Source: Artocarpus heterophyllus (lineage: Eukaryota; Streptophyta; Magnoliopsida; Rosales; Moraceae). Taken from it: a stretch of DNA of 64,000 bases. The notes beneath the pieces were generated by a model. The model was not told the DNA's origin. It made no database searches and saw only the letters and a program-made list of their open reading frames with translations. The DNA lies in the NCBI GenBank assembly GCA_025403435.1, contig CM046339.1:5038212-5102211 (forward strand), in the 5' to 3' direction. Shown piece after piece: positions 1 to 10,804 of this stretch. Position 1 is the stretch's first letter. Each line of letters starts with the position of its first letter. Both the position numbers and the translations under genes were made by a program.

Positions 1-573
1 AGGGTGCCCTTGCTTGAGAAAATATACTCATTACGCCACAGCGCATGCGCACACACAAAAGAAAAGGCTCCTAAAAATTTAAAATGGGAATGCAATAATA
101 AATAGGAATTCAAAAGGGCTTTCATGATGTGGGTTCAATATTGGCTAAACTTTTCTCCAGATGTTCACAACGCCCCATCCCCCACCTTTCTTCATGTATC
201 CTTGTGTACTTTTAAACTTGATCCTAATGTATGTACTAGTACTAGAATCAAACATAATTATTTAACGTCAATAATATTTCAAGCAAAAAAAAAATCATTC
301 ATCCTCATGATCTCATTTTATTTCATCAGTTGAAGCGTAAATAAACAAATAGACCTCCGTCTTTGGATTTTACAACTCTCATATCATTTATGAGGGGAAA
401 GTAATTTATGAAGGGAAAGTAATTAACCTAACTTTATTTACAAGAAAAAAAATTAGGCTAACTTTTTTTTTTGGTGAATAGAAGTTGTTATTATCATCAA
501 AAAAGTATATGATATAATAACAATTTCTACATAAGGGGATTTCCTCAACCAAATAAGCTCATTATCTTTATTA
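1..573. other. Non-coding stretch, no gene seen
   Basis: Short open frames here have no recognisable domain and no homopolymer-free coding look. The only local structure is a short palindrome near 43 (gcgcatgcgc). I see nothing assignable. Confidence 0.6.
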
Positions 574-1101
574 CACTACAAGAAAAACTACATTTAACGA
601 TATATTATTTACGACATGTAATTTTTGAATGTTGTTGAAAAGTACATACAACGACATCTCCAACAAACATGTCGTTAATAACATTTGAAACAATAATTAA
701 CGACATCTATATAGATGCCGTATTAAAGGTCTCCTTTTAACGACAATAGTTTAGTGTCGTTAAATTATTTAACGACAAGTAGAAAATGTCGTCAAAACCT
801 TGGAGATTCCACAACACCCCTTATAGACGATATCTTGACCAATGTCGTCTATAAAGGATGTCGTAGAATCTCTAAGGTTTTGACAACATCTCCTACTTGT
901 CGTTAAATAATTTAACGGCACTAAACTATTATCGTTAAAAGGAGACCTTTAATATGACATCTATATTTATGTCATTAATTATTGTCTCAAATGTCGTTAA
1001 TGACATCTTTGTTGAAGATGTCGTTGTATGTACTTTTTAACGACATTCAAAAACTACATGTTTTAAATAATATATCGTTAAATGTAGTTTTTCTTGTGGT
1101 G
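574..1101. mobile_element. Fold-back CACTA (En/Spm) MITE
   Basis: The element starts CACTACAAGAAAAAC at 574. It ends with the inverted form at 1101, where the outermost pentamer reads CACCA after reverse complement. The two ends match for over 30 bases with that single mismatch. A 3 bp duplication TTA lies at 571-573 and 1102-1104, the size expected for CACTA transposons. The left half (574 to about 830) is an imperfect inverted copy of the right half, so a single strand could fold on itself. Many copies of a TGTCGTT/AACGACA hexamer-like motif fill the subterminal regions, as in CACTA elements where the transposase binds such repeats. No transposase is encoded, so it is non-autonomous. Confidence 0.9.
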
Positions 1102-1516
1102 TTAAAACAATAAGTAGCCAAATATAGGAAAATAAATTCAATTTCCTAAATAGTAACAAAACTTAATTCTTGAAAAAAAGATAATAAGCTGGGTACATTT
1201 GACAATAATGTCCCAAACTCAATATAAAAAGAAGAAAAAGTCTTCATCAAATTCCATAGAATAGAGATTTAGACTGATAGTGACCAAACTTTCTTAAAGA
1301 TAATACAGCCATTACAAAATCTAAGAACAAGAAATAATTTTTAATAAGTATGAGAATAAACTAATATTATTGAAAAGATTTAAAAATCTAAAATTTAAAA
1401 TGTATCTTATATCAGCTTCAACAGCATAGTTTCCCTTTGTTTGAAAATTTCTTATATAGTTGACTTAGTTGAAAAGTTATTATAACAACTAACTTTATAT
1501 AAAAATTCATAAAACA

Positions 1517-1631
1517 TTGAAACTCTCACATTGAAGAGACTATAAAACTCTCATAAAGAGAGACTTGAAAATAATTGAAACTTACATTAAAGAGACTATA
1601 AAACTCTCATAAAGAGAGACTTAAAAAATAA
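1517..1631. repeat. Two-copy tandem repeat, period 58
   Basis: Unit one runs from 1517 and unit two from 1575. Both contain actataaaactctcataaa followed by gagagact. The gagact and agtctc-like parts give the unit some hairpin character. No function assigned. Confidence 0.8.
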
Positions 1632-2249
1632 TCAGGTAAAGTAATTGAAAAATCATAACCTTTCTCGTAACCATTTTAGCCAGAAAATGCGTAACCATCC
1701 AAATTCACTCCATAACATTTTAGGTAATAGCTATAAAACCATGGCAGCCACATACATAATAGACAAATTCTTATAGACAAATTCTTCAACACATATGTGA
1801 TGCTTAAAAAGAAAAGAAAAACACTTCCATAAGTAAGACTCTATTTGCAAGTACTACTGAATATATCTACATATAATATTACATATAGTACTAGTAGTTT
1901 TGTTTTAATGAAAGTATAATTAGCAACCCGATATAATAAAAACTGATAAATATAGACATTAAAAGTTTTGCTCAATAAGATATAAAGGTAGTAATAAATA
2001 TCTGAGACTAAATGAATACTAAAAATAATAATAACTAAAAAAGAAAAAGGAGAAAAAGTATTGGGATAACCAAACTTTGATTCCATTAACTACTTAATAT
2101 CACATGCTTTATATTATGAGTTTTTAAACTATAATATTATCTGTTTTCGGATAGAAATATATATGTTTATATATACGTAATTATATGAGTAAATGGCAAA
2201 AGAAAAAAAAAAGTAAGCATATAATTATTAGCTATTCAAAAAGAAAATT

Positions 2250-2294
2250 ATATATGTGTATGTATGTATGTATATATATATATATATATGTATT
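2250..2294. repeat. AT/TGTA microsatellite
   Basis: Runs of tgta followed by about nine ta dinucleotides. Simple sequence only. Confidence 0.9.
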
Positions 2295-2457
2295 AGAAAA
2301 TATGAGTAACTGAGCAACCGTTCCCTTAAAAAAAACATAACCATATCCAACAAACAATAAATTCGACTTCTAACACTATCTCTCCCACGTAGTGCCTCAC
2401 TCCAATGGGCCGTTCCAAAGTCATGGCTTTGAAACCATGTTAAATGAGCTTGGGTGG

Positions 2458-5400
2458 TGTAATGACCGGAAAAATCCAGAAATTAATAAGTATGATTAAT
2501 TAAGGATTTTTCCATCATTACTAAGCTAAATACTTGAAAAGGTACAAGTTTAGCATTTACTAATACACAAATGTGAAGGTCTTAATAGTTGTAAGACCTT
2601 AAAAATAAATAATGATGTAAATGCACAAATTTACGTGCTTTATTTATGAAACATGTAATGATGTAATGTCATGATGGTACATTAAAACAATTAAAAATAA
2701 TTATTTAATGTGCTAAACCAAAAGTTTATAATTTATTAATTTCATGCATGAGCCAAAAAGATGATGTTATTTGGCAAAAGTGGAATTTGCAACTTACTAT
2801 GATGATGTGAAAAATTCTTATATAATGTCAGTTCAGTAAAAGAAACCCATATCAAAAGTGATCATGAGCTTCATACCATAAATTAAAAATAGTGAGCACC
2901 AAGTTTAAGTATGCAAGATTTATGACATGTTTTACTATAATCGATCTCGAAATTTAAGAAGATCATAAAGATAAGAATTTCAAGCAAGTTATATGAATCA
3001 TTGGAAATTCAAGAATTCCAATATTTTGAATGAGTATGGTTAATTATTATACACATTAATAATTACGTAAAGTTTATTATTATTAATTGTAAGGACAATA
3101 ATAATAATAACATTTATCATAGTGATAATAAAGAAGAAAACAGGCGTTGATGAGGTCCACAAATGCTGATTTATTGCTAAGACGTGGACCCATAAATGGC
3201 TCTTTACGAGAAGTAATTCGTGTTATATCCGTAAAGCACGAGATTGTGCTAAGTTTGAAATTTAAATTACATTGACTTTTAGATAGTCAATTTAATTTAC
3301 AAAATGTTTACAAAATTACAACTATTATTTTATAATGAAATTTGAAGCTTACAATATGAAAATTTTAATGAAAAGTATATGTTTTAAATTGTAAAGTAAA
3401 AAAAATAATAAAATAATAATTATATTGAGCAAAGTTTGTATATATAATATCTTTTTAAGGATACATGCATACATATATATATATATATATATGGATATAA
3501 TTATGAAAATAGTTAATCATTGGTTTTGAAGACAAATGTATTAAAGTTTATTGTTTCAGAATTTAGTCACAAAATCCATATAGCATGGATAAATTTATGA
3601 AAATCATATTTTATGTCGATATGGATAGTTTAGTAACACAATAATACAACAAGAAAATTAGAAATTTATGTGATTATCTTTAGAGTTCAAATAAGTTATA
3701 GTTTTTAAAAGTACAATTATGTTTACAGAAATTTAAAGTTACGGATCAAATTTGATCTACCCGGTACTACACAATTTAGACTATGTAGACCACAAAATGG
3801 TCTATAAATACATGACCAAAAAAAAAAAAACAGCCAATTGCAAAGCAGCCCCTCTCTCTACTTTCTCTCTCTACTCTCTCTCTCCTCAAACTCAGTCCAA
3901 GAATCCGGCCTCCATTTTTGACACCTCCTATACCATTGGAAAGCTCTCGTCGAGCTGGTTCGAACGACATGCTGAGCTGCCCACAACTCCACCGGAGCAG
4001 CTTACACTCGCCGGCTAAAGTTGTAGAAAAACTGACTTTTTTCTTGTGATATTTCTCCTCCGTCCGGCCACCGATCGACACAATTTTGGTGTCTATAGAA
4101 TCAGCTCAATGAGTAGAACATAATGCAGTAGGTGATGGCCCTTGATTTTGGCCAGAGAAGCCTTGTCGGAGTTGCTTTTTGCCGCCGTTATGCCACCCTC
4201 GATTCTGCCACCGCCATCGACGGTGATCAACACCGCCCACGCCATTCGATTTAGAACTCCATGGCGACAAAAATGCCTAGCTCAATTCCGCCGTAGCCTA
4301 GCCCAATGCCGGAGTTCCAAAGTAGCCGTCGCTAACCATCGTGGGTGAGCTGCGCTTCGCCATTGCCGGCAAGGTTGAACCAAATTGAGGGCATGATCAT
4401 GTTCAGATGGTTGAGAGGAGCAAAATGCCCAAATCAATTGGTTGCAATCATCACCGATGGTCGAAGATCGAAGACCACCATTTAGCATCGTCGTGGAGCT
4501 CATCAATCTTGCAGCTCCGACCATCATTGAGCTTAATTGACCTCACCGTTATGTTTAGAAGATCAAGGCGAGCAAGATGCCTCGATCAATTTTGTCGTAG
4601 CGTCACTGGCCACCGAAGATCAGAGTCCGACGTCACCAACCACCGAGGGGGCCACCGTGGCCACCATTCCCGACCTTGTAACCCCAAATTGGTTGGGGGA
4701 AAACGCTCAGAGGCCCACGATGAAGCTGTTGCCTCTCCCAATTTCGTGAACCACTCATGGGAAGACGGAGAACGACCTCTACCTTTGTGCGCCATCGTGA
4801 GAAGCTTCGGGCCGCCGTTCTATGCATCGGTGTCGTGCACCACTGCCACCGACATGCTCAGAAAGCCACGAAAAAGGAAACACCTAGGTCAATTTGGGCC
4901 CAACATCGGCGAAGATCCACCACCCAAGCCACCATGTTAAGCCGAGAATTTTGAGCTAAATCCACGTTGATCGGAGCCAAATTGTGTAAAATTGAGGCTG
5001 CCATCGAACTCAAAATATCCAAGACTGCCAAGAGCCAAGATTGCAGCTTTTCAAGGTCACCAGAGCCGCCGCACGCGCCCCATGTGCCGTCGCGGGTGGC
5101 CATCCTTCGGCAGACCTCGAGTCTCGAGCTCCCAACCTCCGATTGACGATCTGAGACCACCTCTTGACTCGTTTTGATGCTTTGAATGCGATGGTGATCT
5201 CTGCTCAAGCTAATTCAACTCTGATAAAAATCATCCGGTATCAATTGCACGCAGATCGAGACTACTCAAACTGCAGTAACGGAGTCCAGAATGATGTTTT
5301 CAACAATAATAAATCTCCATGGATCATTCCTAGCCATCCATAGTGGTCCGAGGAGCACTGCTGAAGATGTAGCATAGACTGTGGATACAACAAGATGCAA

Positions 5401-7181
5401 CTGGACCCACACAACTCGAAGTCCAAGTAAGTAGGAATCTCGCCTACAGTATGAATAGTTTTAAAATAAATTAATTTTAAATATTTTCATAAAATTTATG
5501 AAAATGCATGGTCAGTGGTTTATTACACTATTATATGTTATGATGTGATATGTTATGTTATGACATGATGTGAAATACTATGATGAAGATGATGATATGA
5601 TTAATGTGTGATGTATGCAATATATAAATTATATTGTTTAATCACCTTCAAGTTAAGTATGATTATGATTTACGATTCATGAGTTACGAAATTGTGATGT
5701 CATGTAGTATTAAGTCATGTTGCATACACACAATAAGACAAGTGAAACTTATGAGACAAGTTAAGGGTGTCGTACCAACCTCCCGACCCACGGGGAGGCT
5801 CCATGTTAAAGAAATGAATGATCTTGGTGTCGTTGGAACCTCGTGAACCCTAACTTCCCAAGACTCGTGCGCAACCTGTACGATCACTCGAGCCCAAAGT
5901 AAGAAGATAAGTTACATCTTAAATAATTAAGTATCAATCAAGTTGATAAGCAAGCATAAAATGCTCATGCATATTTTTATTAAAATGATTTTCAATTATG
6001 TTTTGCGAGGCTAATTTCCTACTTGCTGGGCGAAAGCTCATTTAAGTATGTTCATGCTGTAGGTAAGAAAAACCTGTCAGCGGCACTTGATGGGCAGTGG
6101 TGAGCGGTGGACGAATGGTGAAGATGGGAATGGATACCGCTCACACAATGTAATATTTTTGCATTATTATTTTACAAATTTATGCATGTTTTATTTTACA
6201 AAATTTCGTATGCTTACACCTTACGAAAATTATATGCATATGAATAAGTAAATAATTTACGTAATTATGTTTTAAAAACCGAGCTTGTGATTATGCAACC
6301 TTGGTCTAGAGGATTTTAAAGTTTAAAAACATTGTAATAGACAATGAAACAAATGTACGAAATTTTTAAGAAAGAAAATTATAAGTTTATTTGGAATTAC
6401 AAAGGATTATGAGAGTTTTACATTATGTTAAGAAATGAATTTTATGAATATATTTCTATGAAATTATTATGAAAGTTTTAAAGAAAAGCTTTAAGAAATT
6501 AGTAACTTAGGCTTAAAAGTTTAAGTTGTAAGAAATTATGTTTTGTTAAGTTTAAAAAGGCTAACTTTTAAGAGAATACAATGTTATTTTTAAGATGTTA
6601 AAATTATAAGTAAAATATATAAATAATTGCTAAGAAAGTTTTAAAGAGCATTTAAATGGGATTTTATTTTAATATTTAATTTAAAATTATCTTGAAAATA
6701 GTTTTATTTAAATTGAGAAATGTCTTTAAAGTAATACTTGCTAAATAATTATTCTTATATTTAAAAAGAAAAGCTCAAGAAAATTTCGATGGTTATGTTT
6801 CAAGAAATTAATGTTATGAATTATGTAAAGGATCGTGCTTATAGAAATTATAACTATGTTAAGACGTAATGCTTATTATTAAGTTATTATCACGTTTGAG
6901 AAATTTATGTTATTATGTTAGGTTTACGAAATTAAGTTTTGAGAAATGATTATTATGTCTTTTGAGGTTATATGTTAAGAATTTTTTTATCAATAAGAAT
7001 TCGTTTGTTATTAAGATTTGAAAAATAGTTATTATTTCCTCTAAGGTTTCATGTTAAGGATTCCACAGTAAGAATCCATTTAAAAAAAAATTACCCAAAT
7101 TTCTCTACCTTATTTGTAAGTAAGTTTAAGTTTATGATTATGTTTAAGTTAAGTGATGGCCACGTAGGACGGGTCGTTACA
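2458..7181 (+). mobile_element. Solo LTR (or LTR-only element), 4.7 kb
   Basis: It begins TGTAATGACC and ends GGGTCGTTACA. It is flanked by the identical 5 bp duplication GGTGG at 2453-2457 and 7182-7186, which marks a complete insertion. No gag or pol, second LTR or primer site lies inside, so it is best read as a solo LTR left by recombination. It has a TATA box (3803-3810) followed by a CT-rich leader, a GC-richer middle (about 3900-5210), and a conserved ctgggcgaaagctca...gctgtaggta block at about 6025-6066. It is the same family as 54224-57716 on the other strand, with matching first 60 bases and end. Open frames in 3752-5208 on both strands are unsupported as proteins. Confidence 0.85.
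3803..3810 (+). promoter_or_regulatory. TATA box of the solo LTR
   Basis: TATAAATA is followed about 45 bases later by a CTCTCT-rich leader, the usual arrangement at an LTR transcription start. This supports the + orientation of the element. Confidence 0.6.
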
Positions 7182-7334
7182 GGTGGAACTCATCCTTCAA
7201 AGTAGCTCAAAGGAAAAGAGTGCCCAATCCACGTATGAACACCTTAACAGCTCAATAATTTGGCAATGTGGGACAAATTCAATTTCTAATGTAAACCACA
7301 TCTAACATTCCAAATTTCAAAGTCTTAGAAGCAA

Positions 7335-7640
7335 GTTTTGGTTTTGAAAAGCGATTTTCACATTAAAAAAAAAAAAAGCAGAAACATTACTGTGCGAAAA
7401 GCATATAACAAAAATTTTCTTAAAACTTTTATAAAACTCGCTATGGATTATATTAATTTAAAGTTTAAATAAACATATTAAAAATTTACTTACCAGATGA
7501 AAAGAGAATCGAAAATAAACAAATGGCAAAGGACGTACTCTATGAGACGAAACCGCCGTCTTCCTTGCCTAGTCTTTGATACAGGATGAATGAACGGGTG
7601 GGCATTGGAAGAATATGGTTTATAAATAAATCACTCAACT
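7335..7640 (-). repeat. LTR-like fragment of the old minus-strand copia
   Basis: From ttttgaaaagcgattttcac onward this segment matches 24264-24560 in the same orientation, including the shared piece aacaaaaattttcttaaaac. Because the right-hand copy lies next to the gag start of the minus-strand copia, this is inferred to be part of its other LTR. The true outer boundary is not visible. Confidence 0.5.
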
Positions 7641-7796
7641 AACGTTTAGTCTCCCGCTAATTTCAATGCATGACCAAAGTAGTATTGAGAATGGAAGAAT
7701 GCTTCTTCTCTTTCTTTCTCTCTCTTTCACGTCTATATGAGGGTATTTCTACAAAGTACTCTCAGTCTTTCAAAGACTTGCAAGTGCATCTCTCAG

Positions 7797-8215
7797 TCTC
7801 ACCACCTCGATCCAATCGAAGCACTTTTATTTGCTTTCCTAGTTGCTTGTTAGCTTATGCTAAAAATTCCTTGAATTTTCCAAAAGTTTCTGATTTCTTT
7901 TGCATTAGGTAAGAATAACCATATCTTGAATAATTGTCTATAAATGTGACAAAATATTCATATCTACCTCTTGCTTGGATGTTCAAAGCTCCACATACAT
8001 CAGTATGTATTAACTCATTAGGTTATTTGGCTCTTATAGCTTTAGCTGAGAAAGGTTTCTAGATTATTTTACCTTCCAAACAAGATTCATAGACTTAAAG
8101 TTCACTAATTCTTAGTTTCCTCAAGGGACCATCCTTTACATGTTTTTCAATCTTGTTTAGGTAGATATGTCTAACTTTAAGATGCCACAGATAGTTATTT
8201 TCATGAGAAATCTTT
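7797..8215 (-). pseudogene. Copia integrase fragment (old minus-strand element)
   Basis: Reading the minus strand gives a Ty1/copia GAG-pre-integrase segment (LWHLKVRHIYLNKIEK), then CLEGK, then the integrase core with HTDVCGALN and SRYGYSYLMQKKSE, ending near RLDRGGE. The protein would insert retroelement cDNA into chromosomes. Several stops interrupt it (after ISEL, in GKII*KPF and in EFLA*ANK) and the frame breaks off after RGGE. No RT or RNase H follows to the left, so the 3' half of this element is deleted. Upstream neighbours on the same strand are the protease and gag fragments at 8325-9196 and 22089-22371. Confidence 0.85.
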
Positions 8216-8324
8216 TGCTTTTTATGCTTAGTTTCTGCAACTTTGAACATTTCAATGTCAAGCAGTAGTTTAAGACTAGATTTTAAAAAATTAAAACCAT
8301 CATTGAGTTTTCCAAAACATATTT

Positions 8325-8640
8325 TTAAACCATTCTTTGAAATAGAAATGATTTCATTATTAAAAAAAAAACTTTAAATAATTGTTCATTTAATCTAGAA
8401 ATAGAAATCAAATTTCTTCTAAAACTTGAAATATAATAGATATTATTCAAAACTAAATAATTCTTCCTAAATAGAAGCCTAACTTCTCCTACTGGTTTAG
8501 CCAAAACTCTAGCTCCATTGCCCACGACTATCATATACTCCCCATTGGCTAGCTTGTGAGAAGAACTAAGACTTGCAAAGAAGAACAAACATGATTAGTT
8601 GCTCTCAAGTCAACTACCTATTTTGAGAATCATATTTCTA
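8325..8640 (-). pseudogene. Copia protease / pre-integrase fragment
   Basis: A minus-strand frame (8325-8588) reads MVVGNGARV-like, then KPVGEVRLLF, YISSFRRNLISISRL. This is the conserved segment between the aspartic protease and integrase of copia polyproteins. Just upstream, the protease active-site block reads VVDLRATNHVC, where DSGATNHVC is usual, so the DSG catalytic triad is lost. A stop separates it from the gag knuckle frame. Confidence 0.8.
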
Positions 8641-9196
8641 AAACTAGTAAATCACATTTACCTTGCTTTATCTTTTTCTTCAGCTCCTCGAGATGCTTCT
8701 TGCAATTTCTCATCCAATGGCTTGGCTGATCACAATGAAAGCACTTTCCTTTGCCCTTAGTGTTGGAGCCGATCTGTTTCTCTTTATCAGCCTTCTTAGG
8801 CTTCTTCTTGTTCTTCTTGGACTTGGGTTTTCCAACGTTCTTGTTGTTCCTTTTGTTGCTCTTGGAAGTACTAGCTTCAACAACATTCACTTCACCACTC
8901 CTTGCACCTTGAACCGATTATATTTCTAGAGCTCGTTCAATAATTGAGTGAGCCCCATGTGCATATTGTTCATGACGTAATTGGTCGAATTGTTTGAAGG
9001 CAGGATTTAGCCTCTTTAAGATCATTCCCATTTGAGTTCTCTAATTTATGATTACTTCATTGAGTTCAATTTCATGTAGATGGTTGATCATATTAAGTGC
9101 ATGGATGCAAGTAGGAGTATCCGGCTTCATCTTGTTGTTCATGAACAACTTCATAGCATTAAGACAAGCCTTCTCGCTTGGTTGGCAAAACATGCC
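8630..9196 (-). pseudogene. Copia gag C-terminal half with CCHC knuckle
   Basis: The minus strand encodes a UBN2-type gag segment (KLFMNNKMKPDTPTC, HLHEIELNEVI, RHEQYAHGAHSIIERA), then a lysine-rich stretch and a perfect zinc knuckle CFHCDQPSHWMRNC (CX2CX4HX4C). This is the nucleocapsid RNA-binding part. It is cut at 9196 by the SIRE-type element, and its N-terminal part resumes at 22089. Confidence 0.85.
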
Positions 9197-10742
9197 TGTT
9201 GGCCCCAAGGTTTCACAAAGATATTTTTAAATTAGTTTTCATAATAACAAATCAAATTTTGGTATGATTAATCATTTTCTTGAGTTTTGCTAAGTGTAAA
9301 TGCATAACAAAAATTTGGAGCCAAATCAAATCTCAAGAACGATCAAGACATGGCACATGTGAAATATGAAGAACAAGCCATCAAGTATACAATCTTATGT
9401 TTTAGTTCTAAGTTCTCAAATGTAAGTGAGCAATTTTCTCTAAACAAATTAGTCTATGCAAGCTGAAATTACACACACACATGCATTCTTAATGTTTCAA
9501 ACATTAGTGTTTTAAAACCTAAAAAATAAGTAGCTTAAAATCTATTTTTAAAATACTTGTATTTAAAATGCAGACTTAAAATCACAGTTAAAATACACAC
9601 AAATTCACTCCAATAAATTTTCACAAAAACTGCATTTTAGAAACAGATCTTGGAAGGCCCTATTCAATAGGACTGGCCTACTAACCATTACAGGTCCTCC
9701 TACCAGTTACAAGGGATAGAAAGTTGGATTTTTCCAACCTTCTGTTAGCCTGTCGATTCTCTTGAACTGGCCTACCGAACATCCCAATAGGCCTATTGGA
9801 AGCCCCACTTTGGCCTACAAGGGGAATGTTTCAGAAGCAAGTTTTGCATCTTGCTTCGTGTGGCATGTCAGTCTCACAAGACCAACCTACCGGTGGCCTT
9901 GGTTGACCTAGCAGTCGCCCCAACGACAGGCCTATAAGATAATTGTTTGGAGCCTGTTTTGGAAAATTTTAAATTCTAGCCTACCAAACCCAATTCCTAG
10001 CGTGCTGACCAGTCTATAACGACTAGTTTTCTAACCATTATAGCTCCATGTACCAGGGCTATTTTGATCCAAAAATGATAATTTAAGCTATTTCAAAGTT
10101 CTTGGAGGTTATATGTACCCTTCTATTCATTATGTTCTATATAAGAAACATTGAGTGTAAATTGCAAAGTTTCCTACATTATTTTCATTATAAGAATTCA
10201 ATCTTTCAAACACTCTTGAGCTTATATAGTCTATATTTCTCTTGAGAGTTGCTCACACTCTCCAAAACAAGCCATTCATTATATTCATCTATATTTTGAG
10301 TTTATCTTGTGAGTGAGCCTAAAAATGTCAATCATACCTTTTTCAGAAATAGGTTACCAAGCCCTAGAAATTTGGGGGAATTTTTTGGTTTGTTAATCTC
10401 TGTAAAAATTGACATTGTAAAAGGTCTTGGTAAGCTTCAGGTAGAGCAAGTCACCGGTATTATACAAGAAGTGATAATGCTGAAAAGACGGTCATTATAA
10501 TAGAAGAGATTCAGTCAAGCTTTACTCAACAACAGTAGATGTAGGCATATTACTAAATCACTATAAATAGTGTTTGCATTCTCTTTCCCTTAATCCTTCT
10601 ATTTCACAAGCACTAATATTTGTTGCATTCGTTATTGTGTGTTTAATTTGCTTGCTTGATTAAATTTGAAAATTCTAATAATTGTGAAAAAGTTTTTAAA
10701 ACCCAATTCATCCCCTCTTGGGTAGTCATTCTTAGGTTAACA
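9197..10742 (+). repeat. 5' LTR of the SIRE-type copia
   Basis: 1546 bp, TGTTGGCC...TTAACA, clearly homologous along its length to 20553-22088. It contains a cluster of GGCCTACCG-like palindromic modules (9650-10040) and a TATA box at 10138-10145. Confidence 0.9.
10138..10145 (+). promoter_or_regulatory. TATA box in SIRE-type LTR
   Basis: TATATAAG precedes a conserved aacattgagtgtaaattg block shared with the 3' LTR (ttctataaaagagacattga near 21480). Likely U3/R boundary about 30 bases downstream. Confidence 0.6.
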
Positions 10743-10760
10743 ATTGGTATAAGAGTGGGA
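10743..10760 (+). other. Primer binding site (degraded)
   Basis: ATTGGTATAAGAGTGGGATG directly after the LTR. The canonical plant initiator-methionine tRNA site is TGGTATCAGAGC, so one base (C to A) differs in the core. Confidence 0.75.
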
Positions 10761-10804
10761 TGCTCAAACTTATTTTTGAAAAAGATTTCACAATCTTGAG
10801 CTTG

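Larger units (their letters stand above)
1105..2452. other. AT-rich non-coding stretch
   Basis: No gene is recognisable. It contains a 58 bp tandem repeat (1517-1631) and an AT/TGTA microsatellite (about 2250-2294). A minus-strand open frame around 1841-2086 has no domain and is judged chance. Confidence 0.55.

Noticed and set aside
3752..5208. Overlapping open frames on both strands (60-177 residues) in a GC-richer stretch
   Set aside because: They lie inside a solo LTR with perfect TSDs, overlap on both strands, and show no domain. GC-rich sequence gives long chance frames.
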